A stretch of DNA of 62,591 nt. It comes from an uncultured Selenomonadales bacterium (lineage in GTDB: Bacteria > Bacillota > Negativicutes > Selenomonadales > Selenomonadaceae). The position numbers and the translations under genes are program-made. The stretch spans positions 1 through 62,591 of the forward strand of contig CALEPR010000054.1 of the NCBI GenBank assembly GCA_937910665.1, read 5' to 3'. The notes beneath the pieces were generated by a model. That model did no database searches, was not told where the DNA came from, and saw nothing but the letters and a program-made list of their open reading frames with translations. Below are positions 41,335 to 49,723 of the stretch, piece by piece (positions within the stretch are counted from its first letter, which is position 1; the number at the start of each line of letters is the position of its first letter).

Positions 41335-41700
41335 ATGTTTGGACTTCAATTTATTTCTATGTCGCTGATTTTCTACACAGTTTTTATTTGCGTTGTGCTC
41401 GGCGTTTCTGTGATGGTTTACATAACTACCAGAAATCCTGCGAAGAAAAATAAAACTCTGTTGGACGATTTAATTCTGGACGAACAGCAACAAAATAAAC
41501 TTGGTTATACCAGCGTCGTCGACAAGACAAAATATCTCGGCGCGATTGGCGTATGCGCGACTGATCTTCGTCCTGCCGGTTCCGTGATGGTTGAAGGCGA
41601 ACCTCTCGACGTGGTGACGGAAGGAAATTTCATAAAACAAGGCGACATTGTAAAAATTATCAACGTCGACGGCTCGCGCATCCTTGTCAGGCAAATTTAA
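41335..41700 (+). CDS. NfeD-like membrane protein (short)
   Basis: One N-terminal membrane span (ISMSLIFYTVFICVVLGVSV) is followed by an OB-fold domain of the NfeD C-terminal type (GAIGVCATDLRPAGSVMVEG, GDIVKIINVDGSRILVRQI). The family works with flotillin-like proteins or membrane proteases; neither gene is near. ATG at 41335 is used because AAGGAG lies ten bases before it. It is the last gene of the secretion/glycosyltransferase run. Confidence 0.8.
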   Translation: MFGLQFISMSLIFYTVFICVVLGVSVMVYITTRNPAKKNKTLLDDLILDEQQQNKLGYTSVVDKTKYLGAIGVCATDLRPAGSVMVEGEPLDVVTEGNFIKQGDIVKIINVDGSRILVRQI

Positions 41701-41723
41701 GAACTTGTATTCAAAAGTTCTGG

Positions 41724-41783
41724 GAATAAGGAGATTAGTTGTTAGTTTTTTTTCTAACCACTAATTTCTAGCCCCTTATCCCT
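41724..41783. repeat. hairpin element, variant copy after the NfeD-like gene
   Basis: GGGAATAAGGAGATTAGTTG faces CACTAATTTCTAGCCCCTTA around a T-run, a long imperfect hairpin. It resembles the heptamer family but uses TTAGTTG-type units. Confidence 0.6.
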
Positions 41784-41854
41784 TTTCCCTGAAGCTGTGA
41801 ATAAAGTTTCTAAAAAAGTTTGACATAAGTTCTGAAAAAAATTTTTACAGAAAA

Positions 41855-41892
41855 AAATCCTGTCGAAGTCCGAAAACTTCCTCAGGATTTTT
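41855..41892. terminator. bidirectional terminator
   Basis: AAATCCTG (41855-41862) pairs with CAGGATTT (41883-41890); inside, GAAGT pairs with ACTTC. A-run before and T-run after allow use from both strands, ending both the secretion run and the orphan gene at 41901-45140. Confidence 0.8.
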
Positions 41893-41900
41893 TGTGGAAT

Positions 41901-44900
41901 TTATTTTTTCGGCACTGTCAAACTTTCAGGCTTACTTGCTTTCAAGTCAAAATATTTTGCGTCCTCCTCCGAAGTAAAAAGTTTTACGACAGTTCCGGGC
42001 AAAATTTCGCGCCAAATTTCATCCGACAGAATAATTTCAATTTTTTTGTTTGGAAAACCATTTTTATATTCTTTCACGCTTTCCAAAATTTGCGTCGCGG
42101 AATCCTTCAATTCAATATTCATTCTGCCGTCTTTCCTGCAAGCCAAAAATAATTGCGGAGTTTTTTTCGCGTCGCTCTCGATGACAAGTTTGCAATTTTT
42201 CGCCTGAGCTTTTTTATTGAAAAGTCCGCTCGTTCCCCATTCAAGGTGATAAAAAATTTCCGACTTCGGTCGATTATTCAAACAAAGTTTACTCGGCGCA
42301 GAAAAAATTGCTGAGCCGTCGCTTAATTTATATTCGCCGATGACTGTGATATAAAGTTCTTTTTGCGGCAAATGCGACTGAGAAATGAAAGTATCCTCCG
42401 CATATTTTTTTGCGTAAATTCTGTTCAAATATCGCGCCTTCGCCTCCTCAATCGACGCATAAAGTTCCTCAGAATCTTCAGTTTTAATTTTGTAGTGAAT
42501 CAGATATAAATTTTTCGGCAAAGTTTTTAAAACTAATTTCAAGCCGTTCGCATCAATTTGCGTTTTCTTTTCGTCAATCTCGCAAGGCTCGACATCCGCC
42601 GCAGTCAAAATTTCATTCACAACGCCTAAATCTTTTGTCACGCTGATCACCGCGATTTTCATAACTTCGCTTGTCATAGAAATTTCGCAAAATTTTTCTG
42701 AACTGTCGGCGCGTTTCAAAATTACTCCGTTGCCCAAGAGCGCATCAAGTTTATCCAGTTCAAAAATTTTTCCGTTCTGTGCGAAAGAAACTTTTTTGTC
42801 GGAGGAAATTTCTTTGAACCACAAATCAAATTCTCCGGTCGTCTGCCAAGAAAATTTTGCTTTTCCGTCCTCGACGTTGAGATTTAAATTTTTCACGGGG
42901 CGCGGAGGTTTTTCCGGCGTTAAAGTCACCGTAACTCCCAGACTATATTTCCAACTGCGCTGACTTTTCCAAACTTTGTTGAAATTTTCTTTCTCTGCCG
43001 CCGACAAAAATTTTTCGCGATCCGCAACAGTTTCCTCCGCAGAATAATAAACGCACTGCAAACGATATTGATATTGCTTGCGATTTTTTACAAGTTTATC
43101 GACAAAAGGTGAGTGAACACAATCCGCGACGACGACATTATTTCCCTCGCTGTCGCTCCGCAAAATTCTCACGCCCAAACAATTATCGGAAGGCAACCGC
43201 CAATTAAATTGACAGTAACCGCCTTCAGTTTTTGCGATAAGTTTTTTTTCATCAAGGTCGCTGTAGTGAACTGCGCTGCAAGTCATCGGATCTGAAATGG
43301 AGCCGAGTCGAACGGCAAAGACTGCGTAGCCATATAAAATTCCGGGCTTTATGTCCGCGTCGTAAAATTCAAGATTTTCAGTCTGATCGACAATAATATT
43401 TCCGTCGCGATAATTTTTCGGTTCGCCGTCAACTTTTTTCACGACGGTGTAACGAACGGCTAAATCATTGTCAGGTTGCCAAGAAATTGTTGCGGTAAGA
43501 TTAAAATTTTGATTGGTCAAACTGGTTGACTTTGCATTGACAGAAATTTTGCTGAGAATTGAGGCGTTTGAAGAATTTTGCTGGGAAGTTTGCGGATAAT
43601 TTTCTTTAATCGCCACAGAAACTTTTAAAGGTTTTTTCGGTTTAATCAATCTCAATCTGTCCCGCGCAGGTTTATAATCTTTAATCTTGCGTAAAATTTC
43701 CATGCAATCGCTAACAGCTTTGTCGGGATGAGTTGAAAGGCTCGGCATTTTTGATTCTGCCCACTTGATAAGTTCGCGCTTTTTGAAATCTGATGCGATT
43801 CGATTCATGCGCCATTCAATTTTTTTCAAATCTAAAGATTCGGGATTGACAAGTTTGGCTTTCGCAAAAACTTTTATAACCTCCGCGATAACATTTTTTA
43901 CGTCGTCGTCATTCGATTTCGCACCGCGCTCGATTAAATCCAAAAGACTGTTGGCATAGTTAAGATAATAACTGTAGCGTCGAAGTTCCTTCAAAGAAAA
44001 ATCGCAAGCACTGCAGTGATCGGCGTCGGCAGGAACTTTTTTTCCGCACTTCGGACATTCGATATAAAAATTTTCTCCGCAAACTTTGCAAGTCGCTCGC
44101 TCCGCTTCCTCGCGAGTTCTGAAATTTTCAAACGCCCCGCAATTCGCACAAGTCACACAGAAAAAATTTTCGCCTGCGTTGTCAACAGATTCATAAGGTT
44201 CTTTCAAAAGTCCGGCGGCTTTGTTGTAGAGTGCCGCGCTGAGCTCATAATTTAAAAAGTTTGGAAAAGTTTTTCTGATTCTGTTAATGCAGTTGTCGGC
44301 AAAAAATTTGTCGCGCTTGAAAATTTCCGGCGCGACTTTCAACTTCGCAAAAAAATCTGAAAGTTTTTCCAACTTCAGCGAATGATCATATTTAAATCTG
44401 TTGTCGTCGGAATTAAAAACTTGTGTCTGCGCCAAATTCAAAAGTGCTTTAATCGATTGCCAAGCAGGAATAGGCGCGGAAACTTTTTTTGCTTCAGTGC
44501 GAAAAATCTCGCGCAAATCGTCAGTGTCCCTGCGTTTATAAAAATCTGCACTCGACTCAACTTTGCCTTCAACAAAATATGCCAGCTCATACAAATCATG
44601 AACTTCCGCCGACCAAGAAAAATTTTTTGCGTCGGGAACAGTTTGGAAGTGCGCGAAATTTTTTCTAAGTTCCTCCATAACAGAATCGGACAAGAAAAAA
44701 TTATTCAGCGTTTCCAAAATGCTTTTGTTCGTCCGCACAGGTTTTATTTCAAATCCTTGTTCTTTGTAAGTCGCCTCGATCGTTTCCACGCTCAATTTTA
44801 ATTTGTCTTTGATTTGTCGAATTTGTGACTGATTGACTTGCAAAGTTCCTGAAGTATCTCCACGCTGGAGGTCGATGCAAAGTCGGAGTTGTTCAATGCG

Positions 44901-45140
44901 ATTTTGTTTTAACGCCTCAGCTTCACGGTGTCGAAGTCGCGGATTTTCTATCGTTTGCAAAATATAATTGTCCATCGACAATTCCGACTTGATAATTTGC
45001 AGACGCGAAGGATCTACCGTCGTGTTCTGTTCGGCAGTCAATTTTTTTTTCCAGCCTTCATAAGCTGCGCGAATTTTTTTCAAGTTGTCGGGAGGATCAA
45101 ATTCCAAGCCGAGCATTTCAAAAATATTTCGTTTGTCCAA
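41901..45140 (-). CDS. large orphan protein: J-like N-terminus, zinc ribbons and Fn3-like repeats
   Basis: A 1079-residue protein with no signal peptide or membrane span. It starts like a J domain (NIFEMLGLEFDPPDNLKKIR and AYEGWKKKL) but lacks HPD. A helical region follows, then zinc ribbons with paired cysteines (CVTCANC, CKVCGENF, CPKCGKKV, CSACDF) near residues 330-385. Then a helical stretch and at least two Fn3-like beta domains (ISWQPDNDLAVRYTVVKKVD; FSWQTTGEFDLWF). It stands alone, with a terminator behind it. Similar mixes occur in Hsp70-linked proteins of unknown role, but no chaperone gene is near. Function unknown. Confidence 0.8.
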   Translation of the reverse strand: MDKRNIFEMLGLEFDPPDNLKKIRAAYEGWKKKLTAEQNTTVDPSRLQIIKSELSMDNYILQTIENPRLRHREAEALKQNRIEQLRLCIDLQRGDTSGTLQVNQSQIRQIKDKLKLSVETIEATYKEQGFEIKPVRTNKSILETLNNFFLSDSVMEELRKNFAHFQTVPDAKNFSWSAEVHDLYELAYFVEGKVESSADFYKRRDTDDLREIFRTEAKKVSAPIPAWQSIKALLNLAQTQVFNSDDNRFKYDHSLKLEKLSDFFAKLKVAPEIFKRDKFFADNCINRIRKTFPNFLNYELSAALYNKAAGLLKEPYESVDNAGENFFCVTCANCGAFENFRTREEAERATCKVCGENFYIECPKCGKKVPADADHCSACDFSLKELRRYSYYLNYANSLLDLIERGAKSNDDDVKNVIAEVIKVFAKAKLVNPESLDLKKIEWRMNRIASDFKKRELIKWAESKMPSLSTHPDKAVSDCMEILRKIKDYKPARDRLRLIKPKKPLKVSVAIKENYPQTSQQNSSNASILSKISVNAKSTSLTNQNFNLTATISWQPDNDLAVRYTVVKKVDGEPKNYRDGNIIVDQTENLEFYDADIKPGILYGYAVFAVRLGSISDPMTCSAVHYSDLDEKKLIAKTEGGYCQFNWRLPSDNCLGVRILRSDSEGNNVVVADCVHSPFVDKLVKNRKQYQYRLQCVYYSAEETVADREKFLSAAEKENFNKVWKSQRSWKYSLGVTVTLTPEKPPRPVKNLNLNVEDGKAKFSWQTTGEFDLWFKEISSDKKVSFAQNGKIFELDKLDALLGNGVILKRADSSEKFCEISMTSEVMKIAVISVTKDLGVVNEILTAADVEPCEIDEKKTQIDANGLKLVLKTLPKNLYLIHYKIKTEDSEELYASIEEAKARYLNRIYAKKYAEDTFISQSHLPQKELYITVIGEYKLSDGSAIFSAPSKLCLNNRPKSEIFYHLEWGTSGLFNKKAQAKNCKLVIESDAKKTPQLFLACRKDGRMNIELKDSATQILESVKEYKNGFPNKKIEIILSDEIWREILPGTVVKLFTSEEDAKYFDLKASKPESLTVPKK

Positions 45141-45348
45141 AAAATTTTTTCCTCCTAAAAGTTTGTAACTAATCAGAAAATATTTCAGCGCGACAAAAAT
45201 TTTTCCTGCAGAGTTCGACGGAAATTTTTCTTCCTTGTCGAAAAATATTTTTGCGCTTTATAAATTTTCTTTCAAGAATCAATATTGCAAAAAAGTTTGT
45301 AACTGTGTTATCCTTTGGCAGAAAATTTTTTGAATGGAGGAAATTTTT

Positions 45349-46527
45349 ATGATGAATAATTGCAAGGCAATAAAGATTGCTGAAAATATTTTCTGGGTCG
45401 GCGTGATTGATTGGAACTTGAGAAATTTTCACGGCTATGAAACTTCGCGCGGCTCGACTTACAATGCATATTTAATTTTGGACGAAAAAATTACTTTGAT
45501 CGACACGGCGAAAATTGATTTCAAAGATGAACTGCTCGCAAGAATTTCTTCGATTGTCGATCCCGCAAAAATTGATTTAATTATTTCCAGCCACGTCGAG
45601 CCGGATCACTCGGGAAGTTTGGGAGAAATTGCCGCACTTGCAAAAGACGCTGAAATTATTACGACAAATCCTAACGGCTTGAAAGGTTTAACTGCGCGGT
45701 ATGGAAATTTAAATTATAAACCTGTCAAGGCGGGCGACAAAATTTCTATCGGCAAAAGAACTTTGCAATTTGTTCCGACACCAATGTTGCACTGGCCCGA
45801 CTCGATGGTTACCTATTGTCCTGAAGAAAAAATTTTATTTTCCAACGACGCTTTCGGAGAACATTTTGCAACTTCGATGCGTTTCGATGATGAAAATGAT
45901 TTGAATACAATTTTGTCTGAAGCGAAAAAATATTACGCAAATATTTTGATGCCATTCGGCAAGCAAGCACAGACAGCTTTAAAAGCACTCGGCGACTTGG
46001 AAATAAAAATGATTGCCACAGGTCACGGAGTTATCTGGAGAAAAAATATTTCAACAATCATTGACTGCTACAAAAAATGGTCGAGCGGCGAAGTCGAGGA
46101 ACGCGCTTGCGTCGTCTTCGATTCGATGTGGCATTCTACAGAAATTTTAGCGCAAACAATCACGGAAGCATTTGCCGCGAAAAAAATTCCTGCAACTTAT
46201 TACGATTTAAAATTTACTCCACTGTCAGACATTGTAACAGATATTTTTACAAGCAAATATTTAATCGTCGGTTCGCCGACAATCAACAATCAAATGATGC
46301 CGACAGTCGCAAAATTTTTGAATTACCTGAAAGGTTTGCGTCCGCAAAATCACAAAGGATTTGCTTTCGGCTCTTACGGCTGGAGCGGACAGAGTATCGC
46401 GCAGGTTGAGGACGAACTCAAAGCGGCAGGCATCGAAATTATTCTCGACAAAATTAGAATTACAAATATTCCTTCTCATGAGCAACTTGAGGAAATTTCA
46501 AAAAATATTTTGGAACTTGAGCTGTAA
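45349..46527 (+). CDS. fprA: A-type flavoprotein, FprA family (oxygen / nitric oxide reductase)
   Basis: The N-terminal beta-lactamase-like domain keeps the di-iron ligands (HVEPDHSG, with further His in HWPDSM and TGHGVIWR). The C-terminal flavodoxin domain binds FMN (VVFDSMWHSTEIL, VGSPTINNQMMP, FGSYGWSGQ). These enzymes reduce O2 to water or NO to N2O in anaerobes. ATG at 45349 is chosen over 45334 because GGAGG at 45336-45340 fits it. The 392-residue length is normal. No rubredoxin gene is adjacent. Confidence 0.92.
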   Translation: MMNNCKAIKIAENIFWVGVIDWNLRNFHGYETSRGSTYNAYLILDEKITLIDTAKIDFKDELLARISSIVDPAKIDLIISSHVEPDHSGSLGEIAALAKDAEIITTNPNGLKGLTARYGNLNYKPVKAGDKISIGKRTLQFVPTPMLHWPDSMVTYCPEEKILFSNDAFGEHFATSMRFDDENDLNTILSEAKKYYANILMPFGKQAQTALKALGDLEIKMIATGHGVIWRKNISTIIDCYKKWSSGEVEERACVVFDSMWHSTEILAQTITEAFAAKKIPATYYDLKFTPLSDIVTDIFTSKYLIVGSPTINNQMMPTVAKFLNYLKGLRPQNHKGFAFGSYGWSGQSIAQVEDELKAAGIEIILDKIRITNIPSHEQLEEISKNILELEL

Positions 46528-46638
46528 AAAAATTACTTTCTCATGATACGCGACAAAAATTTTTTTCTTACAAGTTTCTTTTTGTTGGTCAATTTTTTCG
46601 ATATTACATTTGTCACAAAAAAAAAATAAAATATATGA

Positions 46639-46662
46639 TTTGTCACAAAATTTTATGACAAA
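46639..46662 (+). promoter_or_regulatory. inverted repeat upstream of the PTS operon, likely operator
   Basis: TTTGTCA (46639-46645) and TGACAAA (46656-46662) form a perfect inverted repeat with a 10-base spacer. A further TTTGTCA half lies at 46609-46615. It sits just upstream of the promoter at 46669-46696, where a CRP/FNR-type activator or a sugar regulator would bind. The protein that binds is not known. Confidence 0.6.
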
Positions 46663-46668
46663 CTTCAA

Positions 46669-46696
46669 GTGACATTAAAAATTTGTTAGATAAAAT
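46669..46696 (+). promoter_or_regulatory. promoter of the mannose-family PTS operon
   Basis: GTGACA (46669-46674) and TAAAAT (46691-46696) are 16 bases apart, 43 bases before the IIA start. The weak -35 box fits activator control from the inverted repeat upstream. Confidence 0.55.
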
Positions 46697-46738
46697 TAGT
46701 CGCGTAAGAGTTTAAAAAAGTTTTTTGGGGGCGATTAA

Positions 46739-47176
46739 ATGTTTGGAATTATTGTCGGTACTCACGGCGAATTTGCAAATGGAATTTTGCAGTCTTGCGA
46801 AATGATTTATGGCAAGCGCGAAAATCTTAAAGCAGTCACTTTGGTTCCGGGCGAAGGTCCTGACGACGTTGTTGCGAAATATGAAAAGGCGATTAAGGAA
46901 CTCGGAAATCCCGATCGCGTTTTGTTCTTGAATGATTTGCTTGGCGGCAGTCCTTATAATGCGGCGTGCAGAATCGTTGCTCAAAATGAAAATTATGGAA
47001 TTGTCACCGGCGTAAATTTGCCGATGCTTATTGCGATGAGTTCGGCGCAGGACGCGGACGACGGTTCAGCAAAAATTTCTGAACTTATGGATCAGGCAGC
47101 TCTTGCAGGAAAAGACGGCGCGATGATTGCTTCCTATGAAAGTTTGAACGCCGAGTCGGACGACGACGAACTTTAA
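46739..47176 (+). CDS. PTS mannose-family IIA component
   Basis: The phosphocarrier IIA domain takes phosphate from HPr and passes it to IIB. The active His is in IIVGTHGEFANGIL at residue 9 or so, and FLNDLLGGSPYNAAC is typical of the ManX/LevD fold. At 145 residues it is a separate IIA, not fused to IIB. First gene of the IIA-IIB-IIC-IID operon. Confidence 0.9.
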   Translation: MFGIIVGTHGEFANGILQSCEMIYGKRENLKAVTLVPGEGPDDVVAKYEKAIKELGNPDRVLFLNDLLGGSPYNAACRIVAQNENYGIVTGVNLPMLIAMSSAQDADDGSAKISELMDQAALAGKDGAMIASYESLNAESDDDEL

Positions 47177-47333
47177 TTTAGTGATTAGTGTTTAGAATTT
47201 TTTCCACTCAATTCGGAATATTTTAGCGGACAGTCGGCAGCGGTCAGTAGAAAAAATTTTTACTTTTCCACTCTGCGATTTTCTGCCTGAAATAGAGAAA
47301 TTATTTTTTTTTCAAATGAAGGGAGCTGTTATC

Positions 47334-47825
47334 ATGGAAATTGCTTTCTGTCGAATTGATGACCGCCTGATTCACGGTCAAGTTGCAACAGTCTGGTCGA
47401 GAGTTACAGGTTGCAATCGTATTATGTGTTGCAGCGATGAAGTTGCGAAAGATGAACTTCGCAAAAAACTTCTCCTGCAGGTTGTTCCACCCGGTTTGAA
47501 AGGTTACGTCGTGCCGGTTGACAAAGCGGTTGAGGCGTACAAAAATCCTAAGTATGAATCCTTCAAGACGCTTTTCTTGTTCACGAATCCTCGCGACGTT
47601 GTTCGCGCCGTCAAGGGAGGTATTCCTTTCAAGTCAGTAAATCTTGGCGGAAAATGTTTTAAGGACGGCGACACGATGATTTCTCAGGCTGTCGCAGTCA
47701 ACGCCGATGATGTTGCGGCTATTAAAGAACTTGTTGGCATGGGAATTGAAGTTGAGATGCGTAAACTTGCAAACGATCCTAAAGTCGATGCTATGGACGC
47801 TCTTAAATCAAAAGGACTTGCTTAA
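47334..47825 (+). CDS. PTS mannose/fructose/sorbose-family IIB component
   Basis: The IIB domain receives phosphate on His in FCRIDDRLIHGQVATVW and passes it to the sugar. KEEDDKxx-type residues at the end are replaced by KVDAMDALKSKGL. ATG at 47334 follows AAGGGAG by eight bases. The hairpin element starts right at its stop codon. The sugar carried cannot be told from the sequence. Confidence 0.92.
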   Translation: MEIAFCRIDDRLIHGQVATVWSRVTGCNRIMCCSDEVAKDELRKKLLLQVVPPGLKGYVVPVDKAVEAYKNPKYESFKTLFLFTNPRDVVRAVKGGIPFKSVNLGGKCFKDGDTMISQAVAVNADDVAAIKELVGMGIEVEMRKLANDPKVDAMDALKSKGLA

Positions 47826-47894
47826 TTTGGAATTTGAAATTTGGAATTAGGAATGAAAATTTCATTACTCACTCCTAATTCCTCCTTCCTCATT
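47825..47894. repeat. heptamer hairpin element, copy 4 (after IIB)
   Basis: GGAATTAGGAATGA faces TTACTCACTCCTAATTCCTC, starting at the IIB stop codon and ending before the IIC ribosome site. In mid-operon it could tune the IIB/IIC ratio. Confidence 0.75.
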
Positions 47895-47914
47895 TAACGA
47901 AAGGGGTGTATAAA

Positions 47915-48727
47915 GTGTTGTCCGGTATGACATTAATTTTACTGTTTATAGTTGCGGCAGTCGCAGGTATGGCATCAGTTGTCGACGAGGCGCAGTTTCA
48001 CCGTCCGCTTATTGCTTGTACTTTAACAGGAATTGTACTTGGAGATCCTACAACAGGAATTATTCTTGGCGGAACATTGGAAATGATGGCGTTGGGTTGG
48101 ATGAACGTCGGTGCGGCTATGGCTCCTGACGCAGCTCTTGCCTCCACAGTTTCTACAGTTTTGGTTATCGTCGGTCACCAATCGATCGGCGCAGGTATTG
48201 CTTTGGCAGTTCCGCTTGCTGCAGCAGGACAGGTTTTAACAATCTTCGTCCGCACAATTACAGTTTTCTTCCAGCACTTAGCTGATAAATATGCCGCCGA
48301 TGCAAATATGCGCGGCATTGAAATGTGTCACATTGCAGGTCTCTTGCTTCAGGCGTTGCGCGTTGCAATTCCTACAGTAGCTATTGCTATGGTTGCAGGT
48401 ACTGACGTGGTTAATAATGCGTTGGCTTCAATTCCTGAAGTCATCACTCGCGGCTTGCAGGTTGCCGGCGGATTTATCGTCGTCGTTGGTTACGCGATGG
48501 TTATCAACATGATGAACGCGGGCAAATTGATGGTTTACTTCTTCTTGGGTTTCTTGGTTGCAGTTTTCACGGACGTCAACCTGATTGGTTTCGGCGTACT
48601 CGGTGCTATCTGCGCTTACTTCCACATTAAAGATATGCAAACAGATATTGCTATTGAGGAAGCGGCTAAGACCGGCGGCGGCTCTGCCATTGAAGGCGAC
48701 GACATTGACGACTCGGATTTGATGTAA
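47915..48727 (+). CDS. PTS mannose-family IIC component (permease)
   Basis: The membrane channel subunit: about nine hydrophobic segments. GDPTTGIILGGTLEMMALGW is the IIC signature that lines the sugar site. GTG at 47915 is preferred to 47906, as AAGGGG lies eight bases upstream. It ends in an acidic tail (GDDIDDSDL). Works with IID. Confidence 0.92.
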   Translation: MLSGMTLILLFIVAAVAGMASVVDEAQFHRPLIACTLTGIVLGDPTTGIILGGTLEMMALGWMNVGAAMAPDAALASTVSTVLVIVGHQSIGAGIALAVPLAAAGQVLTIFVRTITVFFQHLADKYAADANMRGIEMCHIAGLLLQALRVAIPTVAIAMVAGTDVVNNALASIPEVITRGLQVAGGFIVVVGYAMVINMMNAGKLMVYFFLGFLVAVFTDVNLIGFGVLGAICAYFHIKDMQTDIAIEEAAKTGGGSAIEGDDIDDSDLM

Positions 48728-48744
48728 GGAAGGAGTGAGTAATA

Positions 48745-49572
48745 ATGGCAGAAAAAAAAGTTAGTAAAAATGATTTGTTCTGGACGTTTATAAGATCAAA
48801 CTTCCTGCTCGGCTCCTTCAACTTCGAGCGTATGCAGGCTATCGGTTTCTGCGTTTCTATGATGCCGATCCTCAAACGTCTTTACGGTGACAGCAAGGAA
48901 AAATTGAGTGCGGCTTTGAAACGTCACTTGGAATTTTTTAACACTCAACCGTTTGTCGCGGCGGCGATCATGGGTATTATCGGCGCGATGGAGGAAAAGA
49001 AAGCTAACGGCGCGGACATCAGCGACGCAACTTTGTCAGGTGTTAAAGTCGGTTTGATCGGACCTTTGGCAGGTGTCGGTGACCCAATCTTCTGGGGAAC
49101 ACTTCGCCCGGTCTTGGCAGCTCTTGGAGCAGGTATCGCGCTTACCGGTTCAATTATCGGACCTATCATTTTCTTTGTCGCATTTAACGCGATTCGTCTT
49201 GCCACTCACTGGTACGGCGTTAAGTATGGTTACGAAAAAGGTACTGAGCTTGTCGAAAATATCGGCGGACATCAGATGCACTTCTTGACTGAAGGTTCTT
49301 CGGTTCTCGGTCTGCTGGTCATGGGCGCACTCGTTGCGAAATGGACCACAGTCAATATGCCGCTGGTAATTTCTGAGTATGACAATTCGCTTGGCGAACA
49401 CGTCGTTACAACTTTGCAGTCAATCCTCGACAGCTTGATGCCGGGTCTTGTTGCACTCTTGATGACTTTCGCTTGCATGTGGCTCTTGAAACGCGGAATG
49501 AATCCTCTGCTTGTTATCATTGGACTTTTCGCGCTCGGTATCATCGGCTATGCAATCGGTCTGTTTGCGTAA
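48745..49572 (+). CDS. PTS mannose-family IID component
   Basis: The second membrane subunit: FNFERMQAIGFCVSMMPIL and LIGPLAGVGDPIFWGTLRPV are signatures of ManZ-like IID proteins. A C-terminal bundle of hydrophobic segments follows. Eighteen bases after IIC; last gene of the operon, with a terminator behind it. IIC-IID pairs of this class are also common receptors for bacteriocins. Confidence 0.93.
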   Translation: MAEKKVSKNDLFWTFIRSNFLLGSFNFERMQAIGFCVSMMPILKRLYGDSKEKLSAALKRHLEFFNTQPFVAAAIMGIIGAMEEKKANGADISDATLSGVKVGLIGPLAGVGDPIFWGTLRPVLAALGAGIALTGSIIGPIIFFVAFNAIRLATHWYGVKYGYEKGTELVENIGGHQMHFLTEGSSVLGLLVMGALVAKWTTVNMPLVISEYDNSLGEHVVTTLQSILDSLMPGLVALLMTFACMWLLKRGMNPLLVIIGLFALGIIGYAIGLFA

Positions 49573-49620
49573 AAATCGAATAATCTCAACATAATTGTTA
49601 TAACCTTTCTCAAAAATGTA

Positions 49621-49654
49621 AAGAACTCCTGTACTTGTTTACGGGAGTTCTTTT
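49621..49654 (+). terminator. terminator of the PTS operon
   Basis: AGAACTCCTGT (49622-49632) pairs with ACGGGAGTTCT (49641-49651) with one G-T pair, then TTTT. Confidence 0.85.
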
Positions 49655-49666
49655 AGAATTTTAGAA

Positions 49667-49695
49667 TTGACTGCGGAAAATTGAGCGAATATAAT
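49667..49695 (+). promoter_or_regulatory. strong promoter before the DUF262 gene
   Basis: TTGACT (49667-49672) and TATAAT (49690-49695) are 17 bases apart, close to consensus, 28 bases before the GTG start. Confidence 0.75.
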
Positions 49696-49723
49696 AAATC
49701 AAAATCAATGAGGAGATGATAGA

